From Lonicera japonica (taxonomy: Eukaryota > Streptophyta > Magnoliopsida > Dipsacales > Caprifoliaceae), in assembly GCA_021464415.1 (NCBI GenBank), contig CM038466.1, positions 31,278,833 through 31,342,832 of the forward strand: a stretch of 64,000 nt of DNA, in the 5' to 3' direction. Within the stretch, counting starts at the first letter, position 1; every line of letters begins with the position of its first letter. Shown piece after piece: positions 34,247 through 45,583 of this stretch. Made by a program: the position numbers and the translations under genes. The notes under the pieces were generated by a model, which worked only from the letters and a program-made list of their open reading frames with translations, was not told where the DNA came from and did no database searches.

Positions 34247-34353
34247 TTTGCCACGTGGCAAACTAAGGAAGGCAGGTGTAGTTTTCTGAAGCACGTGTCC
34301 ATTTTAAATTAATTACATCCCTCGTAAACCGTCATCTGCTTCATTTATAAATA
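34247..34353 (+). promoter_or_regulatory. G-box palindrome and TATA box upstream of small antisense gene
   Basis: TTTGCCACGTGGCAAA (34247-34262) is a perfect 16-bp palindrome centred on the plant G-box CACGTG. A second ACGTG core lies near 34293. TATAAATA follows at 34346-34353, about 71 bp before an ATG. Confidence 0.65.
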
Positions 34354-34423
34354 GCCCCCTCTATCCCATCAGTTATCATTCTTCAATTTTCTCTGTTTTT
34401 TTAACTTATACCATATACTAAAG

Positions 34424-34648
34424 AATGGAGAGAAATCTAGATGATGCGAGATGCGAGCAATTCCTACCAGCCACCGTTGAGTCGCAATATCGCAGATACC
34501 CTTTCTCATAAGGTGGAAGTTCTTGAACAAGAGGTCCGGTGACTAGAGAGAAATGTCCCTTAGATGGTCAGAATCATCCAGGATTTGGAGAGACGTTTGG
34601 CCGCCGTGACCGCAGAAAGGGACAAACTGCGGGAGAGGCTTAGGTAGG
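34424..34648 (+). pseudogene. small coiled-coil gene 1 in Tat-M 3' region (frameshifted)
   Basis: The ATG at 34424 gives MERNLDDARCEQFLPATVES and stops after about 28 residues. Another frame then carries a heptad-rich coiled coil (SHKVEVLEQEV, RIIQDLERRLAAVTAERDKL) with further stops. TATAAATA lies 71 bp upstream and a CTTCAATTTTCTCTGT leader follows it. The same promoter-leader-coiled-coil plan recurs at 35804-36224, suggesting tandem duplicates. Function is unknown. Confidence 0.45.
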
Positions 34649-35909
34649 AAGAAGAAGAATAAGAGAAGGGAATACGTACCTTGACCTTATTAGAAATACA
34701 TGTTTACTCATGTATTTCTGATGGTTGAAAGTTCACTGCCTCTAAACGAGCGATTTTCTCTCTCTTTTGTTCTTCAACAGTTCCATTTGTTCTTACCTCA
34801 CCCCTCTCTGAATACGTCGAGTTTCATTTTCTTCCTCCTCTTTGAGTTCTTCTTGGGTTGGCCTTATCTGGTCGATCTAGGGTTCTTATGGAGCTAGAGG
34901 TAGTTATTGAATTTTATGACAAGTTGTGCTTAGCGTCACGACTGTTTGTAAAGTAGTGGGATACTTTAAGGAAAATCTCCTTTACTATGTTATTTCTAAT
35001 TTGTAGTATGCGATCAATTGGACCTCGAAGTCCTAACTTTGTAATCTTTCATATAAATGAAAAAGTACTGTCTTGCCCCATATAGTTTTGTTTGCTGTTT
35101 TTTATCTTCTCTGTAGTTGTCTTAATAACTCGTAATTGAATTGTTATCATTATCTCACATCTTTTGTGAATGGATTTTAACTATAGCACTTCTTTGTATT
35201 GATGAGATTGCAATGAATTCTAAAAACCAAAATTTGAATGGCGTATATACCGGTCAAGGTTCAAACAACATGGACTCTGAGCCATTTCACTCTAAACGAA
35301 TCTAAACCAATTTATGTAAAGTTTTCGATGCATCCCGGCCGAAACGTTAACGAAACAATTATAATAAGTTATGGTTCAAACAACCTCGAACTAGGGTCTT
35401 CCAATCTCAACTATACCGCAAATTTTATAAATCATTTACTGCTATTTTATCGGTGTTTTGACGGAATCATGATCCCAGTGAACTCAATTGCTTCTATCTA
35501 GAATACCCAAGCAGGTTTATTTAAGTGCAACTGACCTAGGTTCACAGTTATTGTTTTAATCCATAATCTATTAAGAAATAAAAGAGGGTTTTGGCTTATC
35601 GAACTTCTTATAGAGAGAGATTGTCACCCATATAATCCACGTGTTAGGTCCTGATTAGCTTGTTATGGGCAAGCTTGAAGTTGTATGTGCAATTTTAAGT
35701 GTTGTGGTATACGCTTTTCCAATGTGACTTTTCCAGTGAAACGCTGTCTCCGCTTGTCATAAATGAATCGTGGCCTTTCGTCTCTCTAAACCACCTTTTA
35801 CTTTTATTTATACGAGTTCTCGTTCCTTTACTCCTTCCATAACCCCTTTCAATTTCTCTGTGCTCACAATTTTGTCCTAGAGGAATATATTTTTACAATT
35901 CTGAACTTT
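34649..35909 (+). other. non-coding spacer between the two small genes
   Basis: Short open frames here (34700, 35238) lack recognisable features. The right end (about 35790-35909) holds the presumed promoter and leader of the 35910 gene. Confidence 0.4.
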
Positions 35910-36224
35910 ATGGTCGATCAACATAGCGGCGCCTATTCAAATAATCCCAGTGGCTATAATGCCACGTATCCTATTCCTCCTTATTCTGTTACGTCCATCG
36001 AGGTTTCCAAAAAGATCCACCGACTTGAGGCAGAGTTGGCTGAGCGCACCTTCGAACTAGAGGGTGCTCGGCAGAAGTTGGACATAGCCCTTGTCATTGG
36101 GGCACATGCTTCCACAGAGATTGCTGGTCTACGGGCTACTCTGGACTTGGTGTACCAGCTCCAAGAGCGCCAAGAGAAGGCCTATGGTACCATGATAGGG
36201 TGGTACAATTCCGTTGTTACATAA
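35910..36224 (+). CDS. small coiled-coil protein gene 2 in Tat-M 3' region (104 residues)
   Basis: An intact frame starts at ATG 35910. It has a Ser/Tyr/Pro-rich N-terminus (NPSGYNATYPIPPYS), then one long helical, heptad-like segment (SKKIHRLEAELAERTFELEG ... LRATLDLVYQLQERQEK). There is no signal peptide or membrane segment. A TATA-like TTTATTTATACG lies about 100 bp upstream, and the leader has TTTCAATTTCTCTGT as in the gene at 34424. It is antisense to Tat-M. I do not recognise a family; dimerisation through the coiled coil is inferred. It is the only open accessory gene of Tat-M, so it may be under constraint or open by chance. Confidence 0.5.
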   Translation: MVDQHSGAYSNNPSGYNATYPIPPYSVTSIEVSKKIHRLEAELAERTFELEGARQKLDIALVIGAHASTEIAGLRATLDLVYQLQERQEKAYGTMIGWYNSVVT

Positions 36225-37006
36225 AGGAACGCCCTCTGGGTGAGGCTGAAGCGACGGGGTTGAACTCGCTCGCCCTTACATATTTTTTTTTCTTTTTGTG
36301 ACTTCAAAGTCTTCTTTTGTACACATCTTTGTCAATCGATATATATTTCTATATATAAATGTGATTAATTCTGGTTTTGTGGCATTGTTGTGTTATAAAC
36401 AAATTACAAATCGTAGCAACTTTCACACTCATGCAAAACAATTTTAAGACGTTTCTATTGGTCTTGCCAAATTACAGGAACTCTAAGTTTTGTTCAAGTG
36501 CTCATAAATCATGATTTTCACTTTTTCTTTAAAAATGTATAACAGTTAAATCAACTTCATCTTAGTCGGCATGTTTCAGCCTTTGATTTTCCCCATAGGC
36601 ACTAACATTCACAATGACCTCAACAGGCCTATGAAATTTATGAAGTGCTCTTATCGCACTTGGCACTTGCACCAACCTAAATAAACCTGCAAAGCCAGGT
36701 TACCAAACGATAATTTTTCTTTTGAGGGAGTGACACCGATTCAGTTTTAGTGAAGGTATCAACTCATGTGTTTGGCACAAACAGCCTCACCTTCTCGGCG
36801 TATTGATTTCGGCCAAATTGGCAGTTACAGCATATGCCCCGTTTGTAGGTCCTTGACACGCATAATGATAAATTAAATAAAACTCTCATTACGTTTAAAT
36901 AGTAAAATCGGCATAGACAATGGCCCTTTGTCGTGGCCTTCTTTGATAAAACAAAAGAACTAATGACAGTACGTTCTTAGATTGAGATGTTCCATGGATT
37001 TTGGAT
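36225..37006 (-). other. Tat-M region just 3' of pol
   Basis: No gene seen. Presumed 3' UTR of the minus-strand element and 3' flank of the + gene at 35910. Confidence 0.5.
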
Positions 37007-40000
37007 CTACCTCCCATCTTGATCTTTTAAATAGTATGCACCGGTCTCGGTCATGCCGGTTACCTCGTACGGACCTTCCCAATTGGCAACCAATTTCCAG
37101 TGAATCGGATCAACCATCGAACCCAAATTTTTTGGCAGGACAAGTTCACCAATCTGGAATTTTCTGTGGTTCACCTTGTTATCCCTCTGTCTCGTTAACC
37201 TTTGTTGATAATTGGCCAATCGAATAAGGGTGGCTTCTCTTTTTTCATCAGAAAAATCTAAGGCTTCTCCCATCGCGGCGTCATTTTTCCCTGACTCTAC
37301 CATCATAGTTTTTAGAGTTGGGAGGTCGACTTCCATAGGGATCACGACTTCTGTGCCGTAAGTCAAAAAAATGGAGTTTCTTCTGTGGATTGTCTTGGCG
37401 TTGTTCTGAATGCCCAAAGTACCGACGGTAATTCCTTTACCCAATTTTTCTTTGCATCGTTTAACCTTTTCTTCAGTCTTTCAAAAATGACCTTATTTGA
37501 CGATTCAGCCTCGCCGTTTGTCTAAGGGTGAGCTACACTGGAAAAACTCTGCTGAATTCCCAGATCTTCATAAAATCTGTAAATCTTCTTGCTTTTAAAC
37601 TGGGTACCGTTATCGGCAATGATGATTTTTGGAATGCCGAAATGGGTAACAATATTTTTCCATAGGAAAGTCTTCACATTGGAATCAGCGATATTAATGA
37701 GGGGTTTCGCTTCCACCCATTTGGTGAAATAATCCGTGGCGACTATTAAGAATCTATTGGACCCAAGTGCTGTTGGAAAAGGGCCAAGTATATCCAACCC
37801 CCACTGGGCAAAAAGCCAAGGACTCGTGATGGGACAAAGCTCGGTTCCGGGGATAAGGATAATCGTGCATGCTTCTGACATTTATCACACTTATTCATGT
37901 AAGCCAGTCCATCTTTTTGCTGAACCTATTTCGGATGTACACACTTTAAATAGGGACCGAAAAACAATCTTCTATATAACTTGTCGTCTGGAGATAACCA
38001 ATACCGGTTGGCCTGAACCCTAATTCGATAAGCCTCTGAGCTGTCACTGGGTAATTCTCCAACTTTTAGGTACCGAACAATAGGATCCATCCATGAGACT
38101 CTCAAGTCGGAGTCTATCATAAAGACCATATTGTGTGTTTTATTAGTTTCTGTGCTCCATCTTGGCAAGAATTCTACCTTGATTACCTTTTTCATATCTG
38201 AATTGATTGTTGAAGTGAGGGTGGCTAGGCCGTCGGCATGACTGTTGTTTGTTCTGGAGAACCTTTCGATATACGCTGAGTCAAACTCTTTAAACAACTT
38301 TCCGGCCAGTTTCATGTATGCCTCCATCCTTTGGTTCATAGCAGCATATTCTCCCGTTAATTGATTTTCCACCAATTAGGAGTCACAATGTATATTGAGA
38401 TTCCTGACACCCAATGTCATAGCCCTTTTTAATCCCATAATCAAACCTTCGTATTCGGCTTCATTATTTGATGCAGAAAAACCCAATCGGACGACCTGTT
38501 CTATAATTGTGTTATCAGGGGACTTTAGTACAATTCCAACGCTTGACCCTTCTCTGGTTGAAGACCATCAATGAACAAAGTCCAAGTCTCAACTCTCTGG
38601 GTAGTGGTTTGGTTGGCCAAGTCGGCCACTTGTTCTGGGGTGTTGATTCGTAAAGGATCAACATCCATTACGTCTAGTGCGTTCTGCCCCCCAATTGCCA
38701 CTTGTTATAGGGTGTGAATTTGTGAAGGATAAAGATCCATTACATCTGGTGCGTTTTACCCCCAGTTGGAATAGATGATGCATTATCTGTTGCAACTACT
38801 AAGTCCAATTGCTGATTGATCGGCGCAGTAGGGCAATAAGTGAATTCGGCAATGAAATCAGTCAGCACTTGCCCCTTTATAGCTGTTCGTGGTTCATACT
38901 CAATGTGAAATTGGCCCAATTCTACAGACCAACGTTCCATGCGTCCATATAAATCATCTCGGTGCAGGGACGCCTTCATCAACGTAGAAGTAAGAACCTT
39001 GATTGGGTGCGCATCAAAGTAATAGTAAAGCCACCAAGATGCCGTAATGAGGGCGAGCACAAGCTTATCCATCGATAAATAATTTATTTCTGCCACTACC
39101 AAACTCTTGCTAACATAGTACACAGGTTTTTAAATTCCTTCGTGCTCCCTAATCAGGGTAGCACTGACAATCTTCGAAGATGACGAGAGATACACAAACA
39201 GTTGTTCATTGGGCATTAGGATGGATGTGAGAGGCGGGTTGCTCAGATACGCCTTCAGGTCGGCCAATGCTTTATCACATTCCTCATCCCACATGAAATT
39301 CTTTGCTCTTTTAAGCACTTTAAAAAAGGGTTGACATCTATCTGAACATTTTGAAATAAAGTGATTTAGGGAAGTAATCATACCAGCCAAAATTTACATT
39401 TCTTTAAGGTTTCTCGGTGCCTTAACATTCTGCAGTGCCTGTATTTTCTCTGGGTTCGCTTCGATGCCCCTGGTGTTCATTAGAAAACCCATAAACTTTT
39501 CAAAACTGACCCCAAATGTACATTTTGCCGCATTCAGCTTTATTTTGTAGTGTTTCAGTATCTTAAAGGTTTTCTCTAAATCAGGGATGTGATCGATTGC
39601 CTTTTTACTCTTTACCAACCTATCATCAACGTATACCTCCATGGATTTTTTGATATCTTCTCTGAACATTTTAGTGACAAGCCTCTGATATGTTGCACCT
39701 GCGTTCTTTAAGGCCAAAAGGCATAGCCTTATAGCAATACAGGCCCATCGTTGTGATAAATGACGTGGCTTCCTGGTTGCGACCAAACAAAGGTATCTGA
39801 TGATAACCAGGAATCCAGGAAACTCATCCTTTCGTGTCCAGCTGCCGAATCCACCAGCTGGTCAATCTTTGGTAACGAAAAACTATATTTGGGACATAGC
39901 CTTGTTAAGATTTATAAAATCAAAGCTAACGCACCACTTTCCATTTTGTTTCTTGACAGCAACAGGGTTCGAGATCCATTCAGGGAATTTAGCATCCCTT

Positions 40001-40234
40001 ATCGTTCCAACATCCAGTAGTTTCTGCACCTCGTCTTCTACAGCCATAGCTTTTTTAGTGCCACCCTTCTGGGTTTGTATTTCACCAGCTTATGATTCTT
40101 GTCAATGTGCAATTTATGGCACATTACCTCGGCATCAATTCCTTTCATTTCTGAGGGTTGCCAAGTAAATGCATCTATATTGGCCTTTAAGAACTCGGCC
40201 ATTTGGTTTCTCTCTCCTTCCATCAATGAACTAT
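37007..40234 (-). pseudogene. Tat-M pol: reverse transcriptase, two RNase H domains, integrase (decayed)
   Basis: Reading leftward: the linker before RT (MAEFLKANIDAFTWQPSEM, about 40200) next to the Athila-2 insertion; reverse transcriptase with NAGATYQRLVTKMF and MEVYVDDRLVKS (near 39,630); a first RNase H (MWDEECDKALADLK, about 39,290; then EINYLSMDKLVLALITASWW); a second, archaeal-type RNase H (QLVENQLTGEYAAMNQRMEA near 38,370 and RTNNSHADGLATL); and integrase with WGLDILGPFP, IIADNGTQFKS and, beyond a stop at about 37,521, TNGEAES, so all three acidic residues are present. The C-terminus has WKLVANWEGPYEV. Dual RNase H is a Tat hallmark. Several stops and frame changes make it non-functional. 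Confidence 0.88.
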
Positions 40235-41782
40235 TGATAAATGCGTAATATTGTCATGCATAAGCTCTTAGTGTCTTAGTGAGTTTATATATAATATCAT
40301 CCCGCTAGGTGTGTTTTTGTTGTGTTTATAGGCATATGACTCAATGGCCCTCAAGGAATTGATCAAATGCTAGTCAAAAGCTTGCAAAAGTGCTGATTTG
40401 AAGAATTTTCAAAAGCATGATCGATCATGGAATTCCATGATTGATCATGGTACAAATCATCATTAGGAAGATCACCCCATGATCGATCATGGGTTAGATA
40501 TGATTGATCATGGCGTAGGGGGGACACCCACCAGCTACTACTTTTAGCCTTTTTTGTGGAATTTTTGTCTAGAGATATTTTTTCTTGTTTATTTTATTAG
40601 TTCTTGTACATCTTTGGCTAGTTTTGAGTCCAAGAGAAGGATGTAGATATTATTATCTTGTTTTTACATAGAGATGTTCTAGAGAGAAGGGAGAGCTCAA
40701 GTTGTATCTTTTCTTCATTATCTCTTGTAAGTTCTTGTTTTGTAAGAATGATTTCTTCATCTATAATATTTGTTCTTGCATTTATTATGGAGTAGTCTTT
40801 TACTAAGGTTACGGAAGTTGATTGCGACATGATTTTTGGTGATTATTAACTCAATCCATGTTTAAAGTTTGATAAATATTTGTGAATCCTTTTCTTCATC
40901 ATATCTTCCATTCTATCAAGCTTTCTAGGTATTTTCATATTAAGTCAAGACTTTATATGCCTTGTATATTTAGTTCTTGGTTGTTAATGAACATACAACA
41001 TAGTTATATGGTTCTAGAAAGCTTGTGGTCTCTCCCGCCCCCATCCATGGAACTTTTTCCTATTTGTAGAAATTATGAATAGTTCTTAAAACTCCATAGA
41101 TGGGTTATAAATTTGTTTAGCTTATCTTTGATTCATTTATTAATATATTGAGTCCTTCTTACAATATATGTGATACTTAGACTCTTTATTTTTTACCATA
41201 AGTGATAAACGATGAGTTGACAAATTTGTCCTATGAACTTTCATCTGTTTCATTGTTAGGATTCACTTTCTAATTTTCATTCTTTAAATCAAAAGATTTC
41301 ATACACTTGTTTTATGTTAAATCTTTTTACTATGAGTTTGTCATATCTATCTCGGATTAGCTTCATTGGGAATGAATTGCTTTGCTTCACACCCGTAGCT
41401 AAGATGTAAGAATGATGGCTTCATCTTAGGTGGAATGTTATTTATCTCTTTCTTGATATAGCTTTGATCTGGGAATGAGTCGCCTACCGTCGCACCCTGT
41501 GCTATTGAGAGATACACCAACATTTCCCATATCTCGAGAAACCTTGTGTTGAAGTCTTTGTATGAGCCAGTGATCACCGTTTCTTAAATCGCAACTAACT
41601 TCCTAATACCTTAGTGCTATCTTCTAAATTTTCACAAATAATTTACATTTTCCGTTAAATCTGTAATCCATTCCATTTCTTTTTAACTATCCCTGTGGTT
41701 CGACACTCGGACTTCCGAGACTATATTACAATCTGAGGTCCCTGCACTTGGGCTACCACAACGAGATATTCTTTCGACGTCA
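40235..41782 (+). repeat. Athila-2 5' LTR, 1,548 bp
   Basis: Starts TGATAAATGCG and ends TTTCGACGTCA. Compared with the 3' LTR it lacks about 80 bp just after AAGCTCTT near 40270. Confidence 0.9.
40416..40512 (+). promoter_or_regulatory. CATGATCGATCATG palindrome array in Athila-2 5' LTR
   Basis: Perfect 14-bp palindromes at 40416-40429 and 40478-40491, with near copies CATGATTGATCATG at 40436-40449 and TATGATTGATCATG at 40499-40512. Start-to-start distances are 20, 42 and 21 bp. They occupy U3, upstream of the likely transcription start. Confidence 0.75.
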
Positions 41783-41788
41783 AGTTTT

Positions 41789-41806
41789 TGGCGCCGTCGC
41801 CGGGGA
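41789..41806 (+). other. Athila-2 primer-binding site (tRNA-Asp type)
   Basis: TGGCGCCGTCGCCGGGGA differs from the Athila-1 site by one base (C for T). Confidence 0.8.
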
Positions 41807-42000
41807 TAAGGTAAAAGGAGGATTCCGAGTTTTGTATAAAACCATTTTGTAAGTATCTCTCCATTTATTTAATTTATTTTTCTCTCTTATTCTTGTTTTA
41901 TTTTGTCGAGTTTTTGAGGAGAAATTCGAACAAGTTTTCCAAGCCCATGCAAGGGCATTTATTTGTGAAAATTCGAATTATCTCTCCCTAGTCACGAAGA

Positions 42001-42264
42001 ATGGCAAATCAAGGTAGAGCGGTAGACGACGAGAGCGATAACGAAGGGGAAGGTGAAAACAACGTTCCTCTAGTTAGGACCATGAGGGATTATCTTAAAC
42101 CCCTCGGGTGACTTCCAACTCATGCGTCGTGCTTCCCACCGGTCAAGCAGGCGCTTTCTCTTTCAAACCGGGTATGCTTCAACATATCCTCTTTTTTCAT
42201 GGTATGGAGTTTAAAAACCCATATTTGCACTTGAAAGACTTTGAAGAAGTCTACTCCACATTTT
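42001..42264 (+). pseudogene. Athila-2 gag, N-terminal part
   Basis: ATG at 42001 (MANQGRAVDDESDNEGEGEN), then RTMRDYL as in Athila-1. A one-base loss near 42102 shifts the frame into one reading NSCVVLPTGQAGAFSFKPGM and HGMEFKNPYLHLKDFEEVYS. It is cut at 42264 by the solo LTR. Confidence 0.8.
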
Positions 42265-43383
42265 TGTGAACACCCCAATCCACAACTCTTTTGTGAACCT
42301 GATTTTCATACAAAACAAGCATTCCTCATCAAGTCTTGAGTCATCATGCATATATGAGACCATTAGGAAAAATCTTGACTTTTAAGCGCATCAGGAATCT
42401 ACCACAACCAATGTCGCCACTTCGCTTACTAGGACGGGGATCTACCTGCCGCCGCACGCCCTTTCTCCTAGTTGCACGGTTGGCTTCGAGCCGCACACCC
42501 TAGCCGCACCCCCTGCGGCTGGCCCCTTTTGAAGTATTTTTAGCTAAAATTTTGCTATAAAAAGGGCCCCCTTAGGGCCTCATCTGAAGGGATCAACACT
42601 GAATAGTGTTTTTAAAGAGTAGAGACTCTATCAAGGTCACTATAGAGTTTTAGAAACAGTTTCTAGAGAGAGAGAGAGTTTTAGAGAGAGAAAATCCTAT
42701 AGAGAGAAAGTTCTAGAGAGAGAAGGGAGCAAGCAAGCGATCTTCGTTCTTCTTCAAGCGCATCAGGTACATTTCTCTATAACTCTCCTGAATTTTAATT
42801 CTGCATTTAAATATGAGTTCTAATACAGAAAGTTAGATAACTTGCAAATAAGTCCACTGCTTTTAAAACAAGTCCTTTCTAAATTTTACAAGAAAACTAA
42901 AATATGTTTTGACACGTTTTCAAAACAAAAAAAAAATACAAAAACAATTTCCAAACATACGGAACTACGGGACTTTGATTCCATTCTACGAATGAATACG
43001 TAGGCGCTCGCAAAGCTCGAGTCTGATTTTAAAATACAATTTTAAACTGAATTTATCCGGAAAGGACTATTCTGAAAACTATTCGAACTACTTGCAAGAT
43101 GTCTAAAATAAGAATTAAATACATGATCCATTAAGAGACCGAAAGGGCGAATTGGGTGCCTAACACCTTCCCAATTCGTAACGTAGTTCCCGAACCTTAG
43201 CAAAACAAGTTTTCAATCAATCTCTGGTTTCAAACGTATGAAAGATAATTCACTTTTGAATTATCTTTTGTACAATCTTTTGTTTGTTTTTTTGTAAAAC
43301 AAACTAGCGACCTTATAAAACACATTTTCCAAAAAAAGAAAAACCGAGAAAGGCGGGTCAAAAGCCCGGGTTCTCACAATTTT
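42260..43383 (+). mobile_element. Tat-3-family solo LTR (42265-43378, 1,114 bp) with ATTTT target duplications
   Basis: Starts TGTGAACACCCCAATCC and ends GGTTCTCACA, as the Tat-3 LTRs do. It has the CCGCAC-rich U3 (42470-42535), TATAAAAA at 42556-42563 and the conserved hairpin (43148-43156 with 43170-43178). ATTTT lies on both sides (42260-42264, 43379-43383). No internal sequence is present, so it arose by recombination between two LTRs after insertion into the Athila-2 gag. Confidence 0.95.
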
Positions 43384-44810
43384 ATGAGGCAAACATTGAT
43401 GAGAATGTTATGCAATTAAAACTATTTCCTTTCTCCCTTAAAGATAAAGGAAAAATTTGGCTAAACACTCAAAGACCGCAATCAATTCGATCTTGGCAAG
43501 AGCTTCAAGCGGAGTTTTTAAAAAAATTCTTTCCCGTCCACAGAACCAATGCTTTAAGAAGGGCGATATCCAATTTTTTGCCAAAAGATAACGAAACTTT
43601 TTACAAGTGTTAGGAAAGATACAAAGAGCTTTTAAACGCATGCCCTCACCATGATCACGAAACTTGGAGCCTTGTTAGTTTTTTCTATGAATCTCTCACC
43701 CCTGAAATGCGTACGTTCATTGAGACCATGTGTCATGGTCAATTTTTGAGCAAGAATCCCGATGAGGCTTTGCTGTATTTTAATGAACTAGCGGAAGGTG
43801 CCCAAAATTGAAACACTTATAACGATGAACCTAAGGCCAAAAATATGGGAAAGGGTGGGTTGTACCAAATTTCTAATGAGAATGACATGGGGGCAAGGTT
43901 GCTTCAATTGTCTAAGAAAGTGGAGGCAATTGAGGTAAGTAAGCATAGAGAAGTCAACGTGGTGGTGTCGAGTCAATTATGCGTAATTTGTGAAAACACG
44001 GGTCACGCCACCGAGGATTGCCCTACTATTCATGCGTTTGGAGAAGTCATCAAAAACCCTTCCCAAGTCAACGCCATGAATCAATACAACCGAAACCAAA
44101 ATGATCCTTTTTTGCAAAGGTACAACGAGGGATGGAAGAATCACCCCAATTTCAGTTGGGGAGGAAATCAAGTTCAGAACCAAAACCAATACCATCAAAA
44201 CCAAATATAACAACAACCTCAAAACTCATTTGCTCCACCTCAAAGTCAAAATCCAAACCAAAACCTAGAAGCTTTGTTGAGATCTTTTGTGGACAAGACA
44301 GACCGTGATGTGGGTGAGTTAAAAACCTAAATATTTAAGCTCACCACAGCTTTAGCAACCCAAGAGAAAGGAAAATTCCCATATCAACCTTTAGTTAATC
44401 CTAGATTCCAAGCCTTGGTTATGGAGGGAGGGGAGTCTAGTACTAATTTAGAGGAACTTAAATCCATTACGATCCTACTGAGTGGGAAAGAGATAGACAA
44501 AACTATTGTTCCTAAAACCCCCAAGGTGGCGGACATAGTTAAGCCTACGAGTGTTGAGGAGTCGGAGGTTGAGAAGGTTATGAGTAGAGAGAAGGATAAA
44601 AAGGAAGAGAAGCAAGGAAAGGACGATCTTGAAAAAATCAAAAATGGAATCAAAGTCCCTTTCCCGGAGAGATTGAACCAACCATCCAAATCCAATATCG
44701 AGATTTTGGATGTATTTCAGCAAGTGAAAATCAACATTCCTTTGCTTGACGCAATCAAGGAAATACCTTCGTATGCTAAGTTCCTCAAGGACTTATGCAC
44801 GACAAAATGA
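43384..44810 (+). pseudogene. Athila-2 gag, remainder (capsid and nucleocapsid)
   Basis: Continues the gag after the solo LTR: KLFPFSLKDKGKIWLN, FPVHRTNALRRAI, then TAG at 43611-43613, the rest of capsid, a stretch GKGGLYQISNENDMGARLL that is missing from Athila-1, a zinc knuckle (CVICENTGHATEDC) and the Gln/Asn-rich tail. Further stops lie near 43809, 44207 and 44329, and TGA 44808-44810 separates gag from protease in the same frame. It shows the ancestral gag-pro layout: one continuous frame. Confidence 0.85.
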
Positions 44811-44813
44811 AGG

Positions 44814-45583
44814 TTGAATGTTAAGAAGAAAGCCTTCATGGCAGAGCAAGTTAGCTCCATCATGCAAGGCACGAGAGCCCCCAAGTTCAAAGACCCCGGT
44901 TCTCCCACAATTTCGTGTGTTATAGGAAATTGTAGGATAAAAAATGCGTTACTAGATTTGGGAGCAAGTGTAAATGTGCTCCCATATTCTGTCTACCAAC
45001 AATTGGGGTTGGGGGAATTAAAACTCACAAGGGTTACGATCCAATTGGCAGATCGATCCATTAAGATCCCAAGAGGGGTAGTCGAGGATGTTCTTGTTCA
45101 AATTAACAAGTTTTATTTTTCGGTTGATTTCATCATCCTCGACATGCAACCCATGTCGAACCCATCTAACGAAATTCCGGTCATTCTTGGACGACCATTT
45201 CTTGCCTTGTCTAATGCCATTATCAATTGCAAGAATGGAATCATTAAATTAGCTTTTGGTAACATGACTCTAGACCTTAATGTATTCTCTTTAAATAAGT
45301 AAAAAGATGATTATGATGAAGAAAGTGAACACGTCAACATGATAGAATCTTTGGTCCAAGACGACTTTGTTGCCACTATAGAATTGGAATTATACAGAAG
45401 GTTATCTAACCATTTTCGAGGAACCCGAGGAATGTATGCAAGTGTTTTCTTTGTTGGATAAACAGGTTAATTCATCTGATAATCAAGAAGAAAGCACACC
45501 CACGTCCACCAAGAAGCTTGAAGGCCAAATCGAGCTAAAGCCATTACCGAGCAATTTAAAGCATGCCTTCGTAGGAACTTTTC
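44814..45583 (+). pseudogene. Athila-2 protease and start of RT linker (pol deleted)
   Basis: Aspartic protease with LLDLGASVNVLPYSVY, VTIQLADRSIKIPRGVVEDV and PVILGRPFLALSNAI, open to TAA 45300-45302. Then come the acidic tail and, after a frame change near 45420, EEPEECMQVFSLLDK and LKPLPSNLKHAFVGTF, the beginning of the pol linker. Athila-1 continues here into reverse transcriptase; Athila-2 instead jumps near 45584 to the 3' region, so about 3 kb encoding RT, RNase H and integrase is missing. Confidence 0.85.
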
